Positions 43,646-53,398 of a DNA stretch of 64,000 nt are shown one piece after another. A program made the position numbers and the translations under genes. The number at the start of each line of letters is the position of its first letter. The first letter of the stretch is position 1. The notes below the pieces were generated by a model. It was not told the origin of the DNA, ran no database searches, and saw nothing but the letters and a program-made list of their open reading frames with translations. Source of the DNA: Allobosea sp. UNC402CLCol (GTDB lineage Bacteria > Pseudomonadota > Alphaproteobacteria > Rhizobiales > Beijerinckiaceae); assembly GCF_000745475.1 (NCBI RefSeq), contig NZ_JQJJ01000009.1:124001-188000 (forward strand). Direction: 5' to 3'.

Positions 43646-44899
43646 ATGGTGGGGCCAATGCGTTCACTGGTTGCAAGAATGCTGTCGCGGCTGGCGATCG
43701 AGCCGCGGATCGATGTGGTTTTCCCCGATGGAACGTTGCAATCCGTCGGACGAGGTTGCGCACCGCGATTGCGGATGCGGATTGTCGATACGCCTACGGA
43801 ACTCAAGCTCGCGCTCAATCCCGAGCTCGCTTTGGGCGAGGCGGTGATGGACGGGCGCGTCGTCGTCGAGCAGGGCTCGCTCTACGATCTGCTCGATGCG
43901 CTGGTGGCCGCGGTGCACAAGGCGCGCCCGCAAGGCTGGGGCAAGACGCTCGACGGCCTGCGGACAGCAGTGCGCCGCTTCCACCAGCACAATACGCCGA
44001 CATTGGCGAAGCGGAATGTCGCGCACCACTACGATCTGAAGAGCGATTTCTTCAAGCTCTTCCTCGATCCGGACATGCAGTACTCCTGCGCCTATTTCGC
44101 GCGGCCGGAGATGACGCTTGCCGAGGCGCAGCTTGCCAAGAAGCGCCACATCATGGGCAAGCTCGATCTGCAGCCGGGCCAGCGCGTGCTCGATATCGGT
44201 TGCGGCTGGGGCGGCATGGCGCTCTCGATAGCGGGAGAGACCGGCGCGTCCGTGACCGGCATCACGCTCTCTGAGGAGCAGCTTGCCATCGCGAAGCGCC
44301 GCGGAGCCGAGTCGGGCCTGCCCGTCGAGTTCCGCTTGCAGGACTATCGTCACCTGACCGAGAGCTTCGACCGCATCGTTTCGGTCGGCATGTTCGAGCA
44401 TGTCGGCGTCGGCTATTACCGCGACTATTTCCGCAAGGTCCGCGAATTGCTGACCGATGATGGTGTCGCGCTGATCCACACGATCGGCCGCAGCTCGCCG
44501 CCGGGCGCGACCAACCCCTTCATCGCCAAATACATCTTCCCGGGCGGCTATATTCCCGCGATGTCGGAGGTGGCGGCCGCGATCGAGAAGGAGGGTCTCG
44601 TCATCACCGATGTCGAGGTCCTGCGCATCCATTATGCCGAGACGCTGAAGGCCTGGCGCGAGAACTTCCTCGCCCGGCGCGACGAGGCGGTGGCGATGTA
44701 TGACGAGCGCTTCGCCCGGATGTGGGAGTTCTATCTCGCCGCCTCCGAAGCGAGCTTCCGGCACGACGATCTGGTGGTGTTCCAGTTCCAGCTCGCGAAA
44801 AAGCTCGACGGCCTGCCGATCACGCGCGGCTATATCGAAGAGCGCGAGGGCGAGCTTGGGCGCAAGCCTGCGCAGGCGAAGGTTGCCGAGCCGGCCTAG
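43646..44899 (+). CDS. Cyclopropane-fatty-acyl-phospholipid synthase-like methyltransferase
   Basis: The 417-aa SAM enzyme has the N-terminal domain of CFA synthases, the TLAKRNVAHHYDLKSDFFKLFLDPDMQYSCAYF block, SAM motif VLDIGCGWGGMALSIAG and GMFEHVGVGYYRDYF. In E. coli Cfa the C-terminal YLNACAGAF holds a conserved Cys; here the same place reads YLAASEASF, Ser367 in its stead. It may make a modified lipid other than the plain cyclopropane, or tolerate the change. GGGGG lies 8 nt before the ATG. Its stop codon overlaps that of the convergent citrate synthase gene. Confidence 0.9.
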   Translation: MVGPMRSLVARMLSRLAIEPRIDVVFPDGTLQSVGRGCAPRLRMRIVDTPTELKLALNPELALGEAVMDGRVVVEQGSLYDLLDALVAAVHKARPQGWGKTLDGLRTAVRRFHQHNTPTLAKRNVAHHYDLKSDFFKLFLDPDMQYSCAYFARPEMTLAEAQLAKKRHIMGKLDLQPGQRVLDIGCGWGGMALSIAGETGASVTGITLSEEQLAIAKRRGAESGLPVEFRLQDYRHLTESFDRIVSVGMFEHVGVGYYRDYFRKVRELLTDDGVALIHTIGRSSPPGATNPFIAKYIFPGGYIPAMSEVAAAIEKEGLVITDVEVLRIHYAETLKAWRENFLARRDEAVAMYDERFARMWEFYLAASEASFRHDDLVVFQFQLAKKLDGLPITRGYIEEREGELGRKPAQAKVAEPA

Positions 44900-46035
44900 C
44901 CCGGCTCCGGTCCGACATAGCGGGCGCGAGGCCGGATCAATCGTCCGGTTTCGCCCTGTTCCAGCGCATGCGCGATCCAGCCGGCGCAGCGCGCCGCGGC
45001 GAAGATCTGGAACGATAGATCCGGGGCGAGGCCGAGTTCGCTCGCGATCGCCGTCAGCACGAAATCGATATTCGGCTCCTCGCCGGTCAGCGTCGTGACG
45101 GCCCGGCGCGTCTCCTCATAGGCCGGTGGTAGCGAGAAGGCCGTGAGTAGCGCCCGCGCCCGCGCATCGCCATCGGGGTACAGAGGGTGGCCGAAGCCGG
45201 GCAGGGGCATGCCGGTCGCCAGCCGCGCCGAGACCGCCATTTCCACGCCTTCGCTTGCGATCTCGCGCATCAGTCCGAGCACGCGCGGCGTCATCCCGCC
45301 ATGCAGCGGCCCGGACAGCGTCGCGAGCCCCGCCAGGATGCAGGCGGCCAGCGAAGCGCGCGTCGAGGCCGCGACCCGGACAGAGAAGGTCGAGGCGTTG
45401 AGCTCGTGGTCGGCCAGCAGCACGAGCGCGCGGCGGATCAGATCGGCGCCGCGTTCGTCGCAGCCCCAGGCCAGCGCCAGCCGGTGATGGATCGGCCCCT
45501 GTCCCGGCCGCCCGGCGATGGCGTCGACGAGCGAGTCGATCACGGAAGCGGCTTCCAGATAGAGCGCCTTCTTCGTCCGGCCGGCCATGGCCGGGTCGCT
45601 GGCGGCGCGGGCGGCGATCACCGCGAACATCCGCTGCCGCGCCGGCGCTTCCGGCACGATCGTGAACAGCGGCGGAAAGCGCTGCGAGCCGCAATCCCAG
45701 AGCAACCTTGCGACATCCTCCAGCTTCGCCGTCTCGGCCAGCTTTTCCGCATCCTGCCCGCGATACCAGAGCTTGCCGCGCTGGATCGTGGCGATGCCCG
45801 AAGCCAGGATCGGCTCGCCGAAGGCGATCGTGTCCTCGGCGATTGTCGCGGGCTTGCGCCCCCGCGCCTTGCGATGCTCCAACCGCACCACATCCTCGGC
45901 CCGGTAGAGGCGCCGACGCGAGTCGCCCGCATCGCCGCGCGCCTCGATCAGCCCGCGGCTGACATAGGCATAGAGCGTCTGCGGCTTCAGCCCGAGCCGC
46001 TGCATCACCTGTTGCGCCGTCAGCCAGTCGGTCAT
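44896..46035 (-). CDS. Citrate synthase-family protein with N-terminal helix-turn-helix
   Basis: At 379 aa, residues about 1-60 form a MerR/excisionase-like helix-turn-helix (WLTAQQVMQRLGLKPQTLYAYVSRGLI, then RRRLYRAEDVVRLEHRK). The rest is a citrate synthase fold with SGPLHGGM, GFGHPLYPDGDARA and NIDFVLTAIASELGLAPDL, which keep the catalytic His-His-Asp. It is thus an enzyme fused to a DNA-binding module. Start: ATG 46035 or 46047; neither has a ribosome site, so the mRNA may be leaderless. A second citrate synthase gene lies divergently. The fusion may self-regulate through the inverted repeat at 46062-46094 (inference). Confidence 0.9.
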   Translation of the reverse strand: MTDWLTAQQVMQRLGLKPQTLYAYVSRGLIEARGDAGDSRRRLYRAEDVVRLEHRKARGRKPATIAEDTIAFGEPILASGIATIQRGKLWYRGQDAEKLAETAKLEDVARLLWDCGSQRFPPLFTIVPEAPARQRMFAVIAARAASDPAMAGRTKKALYLEAASVIDSLVDAIAGRPGQGPIHHRLALAWGCDERGADLIRRALVLLADHELNASTFSVRVAASTRASLAACILAGLATLSGPLHGGMTPRVLGLMREIASEGVEMAVSARLATGMPLPGFGHPLYPDGDARARALLTAFSLPPAYEETRRAVTTLTGEEPNIDFVLTAIASELGLAPDLSFQIFAAARCAGWIAHALEQGETGRLIRPRARYVGPEPG

Positions 46036-46061
46036 CGAAAAATACATTGATTATATTGTTC

Positions 46062-46094
46062 AAGATTGATTCTACTGGTGAAGCTATCAATCTT
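46062..46094. promoter_or_regulatory. Inverted repeat between the citrate synthase genes
   Basis: AAGATTGAT (46062-46070) and ATCAATCTT (46086-46094) are perfect inverted arms with a 15-nt spacer, in an AT-rich 88-bp divergent gap. Another ATTGATT lies at 46056-46062. A MerR-like operator would look like this; the fused HTH-citrate synthase is the likely ligand (inference). Confidence 0.65.
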
Positions 46095-46123
46095 CAAGGC
46101 CTCAGATGTTGAGGAGAACCGCC

Positions 46124-47203
46124 ATGTCCGATGGCCTTGAAGATGTCGTTGCCGCCCATACCGTGCTCTCGGAAGTCGATGGAGCGGCGGGCCGGCTGGT
46201 AATGCGCGGCCACAGCCTGGATGAGCTCGCGGGCCATACCTCCTTCGAGGAGATGGCCGCGCTGATGCTTGACGGCTTCGTGCCGGACCTGCCTGCGATG
46301 AAGGATCTGCCGGCGGCGCTCGGCGCGGCGCGTCAGGACTTGTTCGAGACGGTCGTTCAGAAGGCAGCCGTCCCAGTGACGCTCGGACCGGTCGAGATGA
46401 TCCGGGCGATGACGGCGCTGATTCCGGATGGCGAGGATGTCGGCACGGTGCTGCGGCTGCTGGCGGCGCCGGCCGTCTTCACGGCTGCGTCCTTGCGACT
46501 TCGGCAAGGTCTTGCGCCGGTCGCGCCCGATCCGTCGCTTTCGCAGGCCGCCGATACGCTGCGCATGCTGACCGGCGAGGCGCCGACCAAGCAGCAGGCG
46601 GCCGCGCTCGACACCTATCTCGTCACGGTCGCCGATCACGGCCTCAACGCCTCGACCTTCGCCTCCCGCGTCGTCGCCTCGACACGCGCCGGGCTGGTCT
46701 CGGCCGTGCTGGCCGGCATCGGCGCGCTCAAGGGTCCGCTCCATGGCGGCGCGCCCGGTCCGGTGATCGAGATGCTCGATGCGATCGGTTCGCCCGGCAA
46801 TGCCCGAGCCTGGCTGGAAACCGCACTTGATCGCGGCGACCGGCTGATGGGCTTCGGCCACCGCATCTACCGCGTCCGCGATCCGCGCGCCGATGCGTTG
46901 AAGGGCGCGATCCGCCGGCTCGGCGCCGATAGCGGGCGCCTCGCGCTGGCCGAGGCGGTCGAGCAGGCGGCGCTCGCCATCCTGCGCGAGCGCAAGCCCA
47001 ACCGCACGCTGGAGACCAATGTCGAGTTCTACACCGCGCTCTTGCTGGAGGCGCTCGGCTTCACGCCGGATTCCTTCACCTGCGTCTTCGCGCTGGGACG
47101 GACGACGGGCTGGCTCGCCCATGCCAAGGAGCAGATCGCCGGCGGCCGGCTGATCCGTCCGCAATCGGTCTATGTCGGCCCGCAGCCGCGTCAGGCGGCG
47201 TAG
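46124..47203 (+). CDS. Citrate synthase/2-methylcitrate synthase paralogue
   Basis: This 359-aa citrate-synthase-fold enzyme has its own N-terminus instead of the helix-turn-helix. Motifs: LKGPLHGGAPG, MGFGHRIYRVRDPRADAL and NVEFYTALLLEALGF. The last has Glu where classic citrate synthases have the catalytic Asp (NVDFY). AGGAG with 7-nt spacing supports the start at 46124. It may use propionyl-CoA (methylcitrate) or form a heteromer with the fused paralogue across the divergent promoter (both inferences). Confidence 0.9.
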   Translation: MSDGLEDVVAAHTVLSEVDGAAGRLVMRGHSLDELAGHTSFEEMAALMLDGFVPDLPAMKDLPAALGAARQDLFETVVQKAAVPVTLGPVEMIRAMTALIPDGEDVGTVLRLLAAPAVFTAASLRLRQGLAPVAPDPSLSQAADTLRMLTGEAPTKQQAAALDTYLVTVADHGLNASTFASRVVASTRAGLVSAVLAGIGALKGPLHGGAPGPVIEMLDAIGSPGNARAWLETALDRGDRLMGFGHRIYRVRDPRADALKGAIRRLGADSGRLALAEAVEQAALAILRERKPNRTLETNVEFYTALLLEALGFTPDSFTCVFALGRTTGWLAHAKEQIAGGRLIRPQSVYVGPQPRQAA

Positions 47204-47224
47204 GTTCAGGTAGGGCGCGGGGAA

Positions 47225-47355
47225 CCCTTCTCCCGTGTGGGAGAAGGGCAGGGATGAGGGCCTGCCCTTGCCGGACAAAACCGCAGCGGTACCGTTGCCT
47301 TCCGATAATGAGCGGCGGTCCCTCACCCCTACCCCTCTCCCATCCGGGAGAGGGG
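47225..47355. repeat. Pair of pyrimidine-rich hairpins (repeat family C)
   Basis: Two perfect 10-bp hairpins, CCCTTCTCCC-GTGT-GGGAGAAGGG (47225-47248) and CCCCTCTCCC-ATCC-GGGAGAGGGG (47332-47355), lie 80 bp apart between convergent genes. Each could stop transcription from one side. Such CTCTCCC/GGGAGAG elements recur in many GC-rich genomes. Confidence 0.8.
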
Positions 47356-47368
47356 ATCCCGCGCTTAT

Positions 47369-47929
47369 CTATGATGCGGTCAGCCACACGGCGTAGAGTT
47401 CTGCCTCGCTGCCGCTCACCCCAAGTTCGACATGCCTCGACGCGTCAAGGATCGCGCTGTCGCCGGCTGCCAAGCTCACGCGGTTCACCAGCCAGTCGCT
47501 CTTGCGGGCGAGCAGCACCAGCAGGCCCTCGCTCGCGGGGAGCGAGCCTTCTCCCGACAAGCGCTCGACCCGGTGCCGCCAGCGGCCGCGCCGGCTCATC
47601 ACATTGAGATCGTCGATCGCCCCGTTCACTAGAACCCCGTCCACCGCCCGGTCGGCGGCGAAGAAGAACGGCGGGGTGGTGCGGTCGAGTGAAACCGTCT
47701 CGCCGTCGCCGAAAGCCAGCCGAATGCCGTTGCCGCTCAGCACGCACAAGGTCCGATCGATGCCGGGGAAGGACGAGAACGGACCATCTGCGCCCACATG
47801 GGCCATCGATATCCGCCAGTCGAAATCACCGAGCGAGGCGCCTTCAGGCGCGACCGCGATTTCGGTCGTGGTCCCGCCGCCGTTCTTCCACGGCATGACC
47901 TTGCAATCGGCAGCGCGGATGATGCGCAT
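47369..47929 (-). CDS. hutD: HutD family protein
   Basis: This 186-aa beta-rich protein of the HutD/Ves cupin-like family begins RIIRAADCKVMPWKNGGGTTTEIAV, the family hallmark, followed by DFDWRISMAHVGADGPFSSFPGIDRTL. It is linked to hut operons in many bacteria, where it is thought to influence the level of histidine catabolism; its biochemical role is not firmly known. The ATG at 47929 has GAGGATC upstream. It lies downstream of hutU on the same strand, separated by repeat family B. Confidence 0.9.
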   Translation of the reverse strand: MRIIRAADCKVMPWKNGGGTTTEIAVAPEGASLGDFDWRISMAHVGADGPFSSFPGIDRTLCVLSGNGIRLAFGDGETVSLDRTTPPFFFAADRAVDGVLVNGAIDDLNVMSRRGRWRHRVERLSGEGSLPASEGLLVLLARKSDWLVNRVSLAAGDSAILDASRHVELGVSGSEAELYAVWLTAS

Positions 47930-47966
47930 GATATGATCCTCGACAGGTGAGCGCGTCGCAACCGCC

Positions 47967-48055
47967 GTCATTGCGAGGAGCGAAGCGACGAAGCAATCCA
48001 GGGGGAGACGTCGAGCGCTGCCGCCCCTGGATTGCTTCGCTGCGCTCGCAATGAC
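47967..48055. repeat. Intergenic palindromic repeat, family B
   Basis: The 89-bp element runs from GTCATTGCGAGGAGCGAAG to GCGCTCGCAATGAC; inner arms AAGCAATCCAGGG and CCCTGGATTGCTT pair perfectly. It sits between hutU and hutD. This sequence type is found in many alphaproteobacterial genomes (recalled, not searched). Confidence 0.88.
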
Positions 48056-48063
48056 GGGTGGGC

Positions 48064-49731
48064 TCAGCCCAAAATCCCCGGCAGGTTGAGCCCCTTCTCG
48101 CGGGCGCAGTCCAGCGCGATGTCGTAGCCGGCATCGGCATGGCGCATTACGCCGGTCGCCGGGTCGTTCCAGAGCACGCGCGAGAGGCGGGCGGCTGCGT
48201 CGTCGGTGCCATCCGCGCAGATCACGACGCCCGCATGCTGCGAGAAGCCCATGCCGACGCCGCCGCCATGGTGCAGCGAGACCCAGGTCGCGCCGGAGGC
48301 CGTGTTGAGCAGGGCGTTGAGCAGCGGCCAGTCGGAGACCGCGTCCGAGCCGTCCTTCATCGCTTCCGTCTCGCGGTTCGGCGAGGCGACCGAGCCGGAA
48401 TCGAGATGATCGCGGCCGATCACGACCGGCGCCTTGAGCTCGCCGGTCCTGACCATCTCGTTGAAGGCGAGGCCGAGCCGGTGGCGGTCGCCGAGGCCGA
48501 CCCAGCAGATGCGCGCCGGCACGCCCTGGAAGGCGATGCGCTCGCGCGCCATGTCGAGCCAGTTGTGCAGATGCGTGTTGCCGGGCGTCAGCTCCTTCAC
48601 CTTGGCATCGGTCTTGTAGATATCTTCCGGATCGCCCGAGAGCGCGGCCCAGCGGAACGGGCCGATGCCACGGCAGAACAGCGGGCGGATATAGGCCGGC
48701 ACGAAGCCCGGGAAGGCGAAGGCGTTCTCCAGCCCCTCATCCTTGGCGACCTGGCGGATGTTGTTGCCGTAGTCGAAGACGGGCAAGCCCATCTCCTGGA
48801 AGGCGATCATCGCCTCGACATGCTCGCGCATCGAGGCGCGCGCCGCGGTCTCGACCGACTTCGGATTGGCTTCGCGCGCCTGTTTCCACTGGCCCATGGT
48901 CCAGCCCTTCGGCAGGTAGCCGTTGATCGGGTCATGGGCCGAGGTCTGGTCGGTGACCATGTCCGGGCGGATGCCGCGGCGGACCATCTCTGGCAGGATC
49001 TCGGCGCAGTTGCCGAGCAGGCCGACCGACTTCGCCTCGCCGTTCCTGGTCCAGCGGGCGATCATCTCCAGCGCCTCGTCGAGCGTCTCGGCCTTTTCGT
49101 CGAGATAGCGGGTGCGCAGGCGGAAATCGATCGAGTCCGGATTGCACTCGACGGCGAGGCAGGAGGCGCCGGCCATCACCGCGGCGAGCGGCTGGGCGCC
49201 GCCCATGCCGCCGAGGCCGCCGGTCAGGACCCATTTGCCCTTGAGATTGCCGCCATAATGCTGGCGCCCGGCCTCGACGAAGGTTTCGTAGGTGCCCTGC
49301 ACGATCCCTTGCGTGCCGATATAGATCCATGAACCGGCCGTCATCTGGCCGTACATCGCGAGACCCTTCTTATCGAGCTCGTTGAAATGGTCCCAGGTCG
49401 CCCAATGCGGCACGAGGTTCGAGTTCGCGATCAGCACGCGCGGCGCATCCTTGTGGGTGCGGAACACGCCGACCGGCTTGCCGGACTGGACGAGCAGGGT
49501 CTCGTCGGCTTCAAGCTGGCGCAGCGCCGCGACGATGCGGTCGAAATCCTCCCAGGAGCGGGCGGCCCGGCCGATGCCGCCATAGACGACCAGCTCATGT
49601 GGGTTCTCGGCGACGTCCGGGTCGAGATTGTTCATCAACATGCGCAAAGGCGCCTCGGTCAGCCAGCTCTTGGCAGTGAGCTCGGTGCCGGTCGCGGCGC
49701 GGATGGTGCGGGTGTTGTCGAGGCGGGTCAT
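48064..49731 (-). CDS. hutU: Urocanate hydratase
   Basis: This 555-aa enzyme converts urocanate to imidazolone propionate with tightly bound NAD. Family blocks: [60 protein letters not shown] and the C-terminal [19 protein letters not shown]. Length is standard. The start ATG (49731) overlaps the hutG stop as ATGA. It is the last gene of hutIHGU before hutD. Confidence 0.97.
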   Translation of the reverse strand: MTRLDNTRTIRAATGTELTAKSWLTEAPLRMLMNNLDPDVAENPHELVVYGGIGRAARSWEDFDRIVAALRQLEADETLLVQSGKPVGVFRTHKDAPRVLIANSNLVPHWATWDHFNELDKKGLAMYGQMTAGSWIYIGTQGIVQGTYETFVEAGRQHYGGNLKGKWVLTGGLGGMGGAQPLAAVMAGASCLAVECNPDSIDFRLRTRYLDEKAETLDEALEMIARWTRNGEAKSVGLLGNCAEILPEMVRRGIRPDMVTDQTSAHDPINGYLPKGWTMGQWKQAREANPKSVETAARASMREHVEAMIAFQEMGLPVFDYGNNIRQVAKDEGLENAFAFPGFVPAYIRPLFCRGIGPFRWAALSGDPEDIYKTDAKVKELTPGNTHLHNWLDMARERIAFQGVPARICWVGLGDRHRLGLAFNEMVRTGELKAPVVIGRDHLDSGSVASPNRETEAMKDGSDAVSDWPLLNALLNTASGATWVSLHHGGGVGMGFSQHAGVVICADGTDDAAARLSRVLWNDPATGVMRHADAGYDIALDCAREKGLNLPGILG

Positions 49732-50537
49732 GAGCGGCTCCGTTCGAGGGCAGCGGCCGCGCCGAGGGCGGCTTCGATGATGGCGAACAAGGCAATCTGC
49801 AGGCTCGCGGCCTTCGTCGCGTCGAAGGCCCAGGGCGCGGCTTCCTTGGTGAGATAGGCCGAGAGCGCGATCTCCATCTGCAGCGCATGGACGCCCGCGA
49901 AGGGGCGTCCGTAATGGCGGGTGATCCAGCCGCCCTTGAAGCGGCCGTTGAGGATCTGCGTGAAGGGCTGGCCGGCCATGGCGGCGACGGCCGCCCGCTC
50001 GACCCCAGGTGCGCAGCTTTCGCCGGAATTCGTGCCGAGATTCAGCGTCGGCAGCGTGCCTTCGAACAGGCGCGGGATCTCCGATTTGATCGAGTGGCAG
50101 TCCCAGAGCACGCAATAGCCGTGCTCGGCCTTCACCCGCGCGATCTCGGCAGCCAGCGCCTGATGATAGGGCTGGAAATAGGCCACACTGCGCCGCTCGA
50201 TCTCGGTGGCGTCCGGCGCATTCTGCCAGATCGGCGCGCCGTCGAAGGTCGTGCTCGGCACGAGTTCGGTCGTCGCCTGACCCGGATAGAGCGAGACGCC
50301 AGCCGGGTCGCGGTTGAGGTCGATGACGAAGCGCGAAAGCTGCGCCTCGACGATGGTGGGCTGGAAGGGCGCAGCGAAGCCGTAGAGCCGGCGCATATGC
50401 CAGTCGGTATCCTCGACCAGCTTGCCGCGCTCGTTGAGCTGCGCCGCGACTTCCGGGGGCAGGGCCGTACCGGGATGCGGCATCGAGAGGATGAGCGGGG
50501 AGGAACCCCGCGTGACGGTGACGATGTCGGTGATCAC
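49728..50537 (-). CDS. hutG: N-formylglutamate deformylase
   Basis: This 269-aa zinc hydrolase releases formate and glutamate from N-formylglutamate, the last step of the HutF route. It starts [23 protein letters not shown], with [13 protein letters not shown] and [18 protein letters not shown], matching N-formylglutamate amidohydrolases. The start ATG overlaps the hutH stop, and the stop overlaps the hutU start. Its presence, with hutF, shows the five-step pathway. Confidence 0.95.
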   Translation of the reverse strand: MITDIVTVTRGSSPLILSMPHPGTALPPEVAAQLNERGKLVEDTDWHMRRLYGFAAPFQPTIVEAQLSRFVIDLNRDPAGVSLYPGQATTELVPSTTFDGAPIWQNAPDATEIERRSVAYFQPYHQALAAEIARVKAEHGYCVLWDCHSIKSEIPRLFEGTLPTLNLGTNSGESCAPGVERAAVAAMAGQPFTQILNGRFKGGWITRHYGRPFAGVHALQMEIALSAYLTKEAAPWAFDATKAASLQIALFAIIEAALGAAAALERSRS

Positions 50538-52066
50538 GCCTCGAACTCCGCAAAGCTGTCGAGGCCGGCAGCCTTGCCGATGGCGCCGGAGAGCACGAGC
50601 TCGGTCGCTGCCGCGAGATCGGGGGCGAGGTAACGGTCCTCGGTCAAGGGCGCGATCTTGTCGCGGAGCAGGGCGAGCACCGGCTCCAGCCGCGCGCTGG
50701 TCTTGAGCGGACGATGATGCTCGATCGCTTCCGCCGCCGCCATCAACTCGACGCCGATGATGCTGGCGGCGTTGCGGGCCATGTCGAGCAGGCGGAAGGC
50801 GCCATGCGTCGCCATCGAGACATGGTCCTCCTGGTTGGCGGAGGTGGGGATGGTGTCGACCGAAGCGGGATAGGCCTTCTGCTTGTTCTCGGAGGCGAGC
50901 GCCGCGGCGGTGACCTGCGCGATCATGAAACCGGAGTTCAGCCCGGCATCGCGGGCGAGGAAGGGCGGCAGCCCGCTCATGACGGGGTCGACCAGCAGCG
51001 CCATGCGCCGCTCGGAGAGGTTGCCGATCTCGCAGACGCCCATGGCCAGCATGTCGGCAGCGAAGGCGACGGGCTCGGCGTGGAAATTGCCGCCCGAGAC
51101 GATCTCGCCCGGCCCCAGCACCAGCGGGTTGTCGGTGACGGCGTTGGCCTCGATGCCGAGCGTCGCCGCGACGCTGCCGAGCAGGCCGTGCACCGCGCCC
51201 ATGACCTGCGGCTGGCAGCGCAGCGAATACGGGTCCTGCACCTTGCTGTCGCCATGGCGATGGCTCTCGCGGATCGCGCTGCCGGCGATCAGCTCGAGCA
51301 GGATTCTGGCGACGCGGATCTGGCCGGGCTGCCCGCGCAGGGTCTGGATGCGCGGGTCGAACGGCGTGTCGGAGCCCTTCAGCGCATCGACCGAGAGCGC
51401 GCCGGCGACGAGCGCTGCGTCGAAGACGCGGGCGATGGCCGCAAGGCCGGTCATGGCGAGCGTGGTCGAGACCTGCGTGCCGTTGATCAGCGCGAGGCCC
51501 TCCTTGGCGCCGAGCGCGAGCGGGGTCTGGCCGATGCGCTTCAGCGCCTCGGCCGCCGGCAGGGTCTCGCCCTTCAGGCGGATCTCGCCGAAGCCCATCA
51601 GGGCCGCGGTCATATGGGCGAGCGGGGCGAGGTCGCCTGAGGCGCCGACCGAACCCTTGGCCGGGATGACGGGCATGGCGTCGGCCTTGAGCGCGCCGGT
51701 CAGCGCCGCGATCACCACCGGCCGCACGCCGGAGGCGCCGCGCGCCAGGCTTGCCGCCTTCATCGCCAGCAGCAACCGCACCACGCCGTCTGGCAGGGCA
51801 GGGCCGGTGCCGACCGCATGGGAGAGGATCAGGTTGCTCTGCAGCTTGGCGAGGTCGGCATCGGCGATGCGCACGCTGGCGAGCTTGCCGAAGCCGGTGT
51901 TGACGCCATAGGTCACCGTGCCGGCGGCGACGATCTCCTCGACGATCTTCTGCCCCGACGCGATGGAGCTGGCGCTGTCGCCGGCGAGGCCGGCCGTGGC
52001 GCCGTCGAGGACGGCGCGCCAGTCGGTGAGGCGGGCTGCGCCCGGGTTCAGCGAAACCGTGGTCAT
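50534..52066 (-). CDS. hutH: Histidine ammonia-lyase
   Basis: This 510-aa enzyme deaminates L-histidine to urocanate, the first step. The self-formed MIO cofactor comes from the Ala-Ser-Gly in [16 protein letters not shown]. Other family blocks are [15 protein letters not shown] near residue 55, [15 protein letters not shown] and [21 protein letters not shown] [17 protein letters not shown]. The ATG overlaps the hutI stop in ATGA. Length standard. Confidence 0.97.
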   Translation of the reverse strand: MTTVSLNPGAARLTDWRAVLDGATAGLAGDSASSIASGQKIVEEIVAAGTVTYGVNTGFGKLASVRIADADLAKLQSNLILSHAVGTGPALPDGVVRLLLAMKAASLARGASGVRPVVIAALTGALKADAMPVIPAKGSVGASGDLAPLAHMTAALMGFGEIRLKGETLPAAEALKRIGQTPLALGAKEGLALINGTQVSTTLAMTGLAAIARVFDAALVAGALSVDALKGSDTPFDPRIQTLRGQPGQIRVARILLELIAGSAIRESHRHGDSKVQDPYSLRCQPQVMGAVHGLLGSVAATLGIEANAVTDNPLVLGPGEIVSGGNFHAEPVAFAADMLAMGVCEIGNLSERRMALLVDPVMSGLPPFLARDAGLNSGFMIAQVTAAALASENKQKAYPASVDTIPTSANQEDHVSMATHGAFRLLDMARNAASIIGVELMAAAEAIEHHRPLKTSARLEPVLALLRDKIAPLTEDRYLAPDLAAATELVLSGAIGKAAGLDSFAEFEA

Positions 52067-53295
52067 TGTCCGTTCCAGATGCGGGTGTGAAGCGGGTTGA
52101 AGCCGATGCGATAGGCGAGCTCGGCCGGGCGTTCGATGTCCCAGATCGCGAGGTCGCAGCGTTTGCCGGTTTCGAGCGTGCCGATTTCGTCCTGAAGGCC
52201 GAGCGCGGTCGCGGCGTTTCGAGTGAGACCGGCCAGCGCCTCCTCCGGCGTCAGGCGGAAGAGCGTGCAGGCCATGTTGAGCACGAGCAAAGGCGAGGTC
52301 AGCGGCGAAGAGCCGGGATTGGCATCGGTCGCCAGCGCGATTGCCGCGCCATGCTTGCGCATCAGCTCGATCGGCGGCTTCTGCGTCTCGCGCAGGAAAT
52401 AGAAGGCGCCGGGCAGCACGACCGCGACCGTGCCGGCCTGGGCCATGGCGATCACGCCGTCCTCGTCGAGATATTCGAGATGGTCGGCGGAGAGCGCACC
52501 CATTTCGGCGGCGAGCTTGGCGCCATGCAGGTTGGACAACTGCTCGGCATGGACCTTGATCGCGAGGCCCTTGGCCTTGGCGGCCTCGAACACGGTCCTG
52601 GTCTCTTCCGGCGAGAAGGCGATGCCCTCGCAGAAGACGTCGACGGCGTCGGCCAGCCCTTCCGCCGCGACGGCATCGAGCATGGGGCCTGCGACGAGCG
52701 CGGCATAGTCGCCCGAGCGGCCCTTGTATTCCGGCGGCACGGCATGCGCCCCGAGGAAGGTGGTGCGTACGGTGACCGGCCGCTCGCGGCCGATCCGGCG
52801 TGCAACGCGGAGCTGCTTCAGCTCCGCCTGATGCTCCAGCCCGTAGCCGGACTTGATCTCGACGGTGGTGACGCCCTCCGCCATCAGCGCGGCGAGGCGC
52901 CGGTCGGCGGAGGCGAAGAGCGTGTCCTCGCTCGCCTCGCGCGTCGCCTTGACGGTGGAGAGGATGCCGCCGCCGGCCCGCGCGATCTCCTCATAGGTCG
53001 CGCCTTGCAGGCGAAGCTCGAATTCGTGCGCCCGGTCGCCGCCATAGACGAGATGGGTGTGGCAATCGATCAGGCCGGGCGTGATCCAGCGACCCGCGCA
53101 ATCGATGGAAACGGCGGCATCGAAAACCGGTGCCTCGCTCCGCGGCCCGACGAAGGCGATGCGCCCGTCGCGGGCCGCGATCACGCCATCCTCGATGGCG
53201 CCGTAGGGTGTGCCGACCTTGAGCGACATCGTCGCCAGCCGCACATTCGTCCAGAGCTTGTCGCAAGCCAGCGTTTCGCCCGGCGCCTTCGCCAC
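52063..53295 (-). CDS. hutI: Imidazolonepropionase
   Basis: This 410-aa amidohydrolase-fold enzyme opens the imidazolone ring to N-formiminoglutamate. Zinc residues: His-x-His in [18 protein letters not shown], then [30 protein letters not shown] and the metal Asp in [15 protein letters not shown] (a family signature). GTG start at 53295 with GGGAGGA 6-7 nt upstream. It is first in the minus-strand hut operon and divergent from hutF across the operator region. Confidence 0.97.
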   Translation of the reverse strand: MAKAPGETLACDKLWTNVRLATMSLKVGTPYGAIEDGVIAARDGRIAFVGPRSEAPVFDAAVSIDCAGRWITPGLIDCHTHLVYGGDRAHEFELRLQGATYEEIARAGGGILSTVKATREASEDTLFASADRRLAALMAEGVTTVEIKSGYGLEHQAELKQLRVARRIGRERPVTVRTTFLGAHAVPPEYKGRSGDYAALVAGPMLDAVAAEGLADAVDVFCEGIAFSPEETRTVFEAAKAKGLAIKVHAEQLSNLHGAKLAAEMGALSADHLEYLDEDGVIAMAQAGTVAVVLPGAFYFLRETQKPPIELMRKHGAAIALATDANPGSSPLTSPLLVLNMACTLFRLTPEEALAGLTRNAATALGLQDEIGTLETGKRCDLAIWDIERPAELAYRIGFNPLHTRIWNGQ

Positions 53296-53336
53296 GTCGC
53301 GTCCTCCCGCTATCCTTTGGCTGCGAGTATGCTATC

Positions 53337-53380
53337 TAATTGCATATGCAAATGGCAAGTGTGTAATTGCATATGCAAAT
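53337..53380. promoter_or_regulatory. hutC operator: Two tandem HutC-like operator sites
   Basis: TAATTGCATATGCAAAT occurs twice exactly, at 53337-53353 and 53364-53380, centres 27 bp apart. Each holds the palindrome TTGCATATGCAA. They lie in the 103-bp gap between hutI and hutF. GntR/HutC repressors bind palindromes of this kind (Pseudomonas HutC: TTGTATATACAA-like), and hutC is in the divergent operon, so HutC repression lifted by urocanate is the expected control. Confidence 0.88.
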
Positions 53381-53398
53381 AACCGATGGAGCGAAGCG

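Noticed and set aside
50714..51911. Plus-strand frames opposite hutH
   Set aside because: Shadow frames of a well-identified gene.
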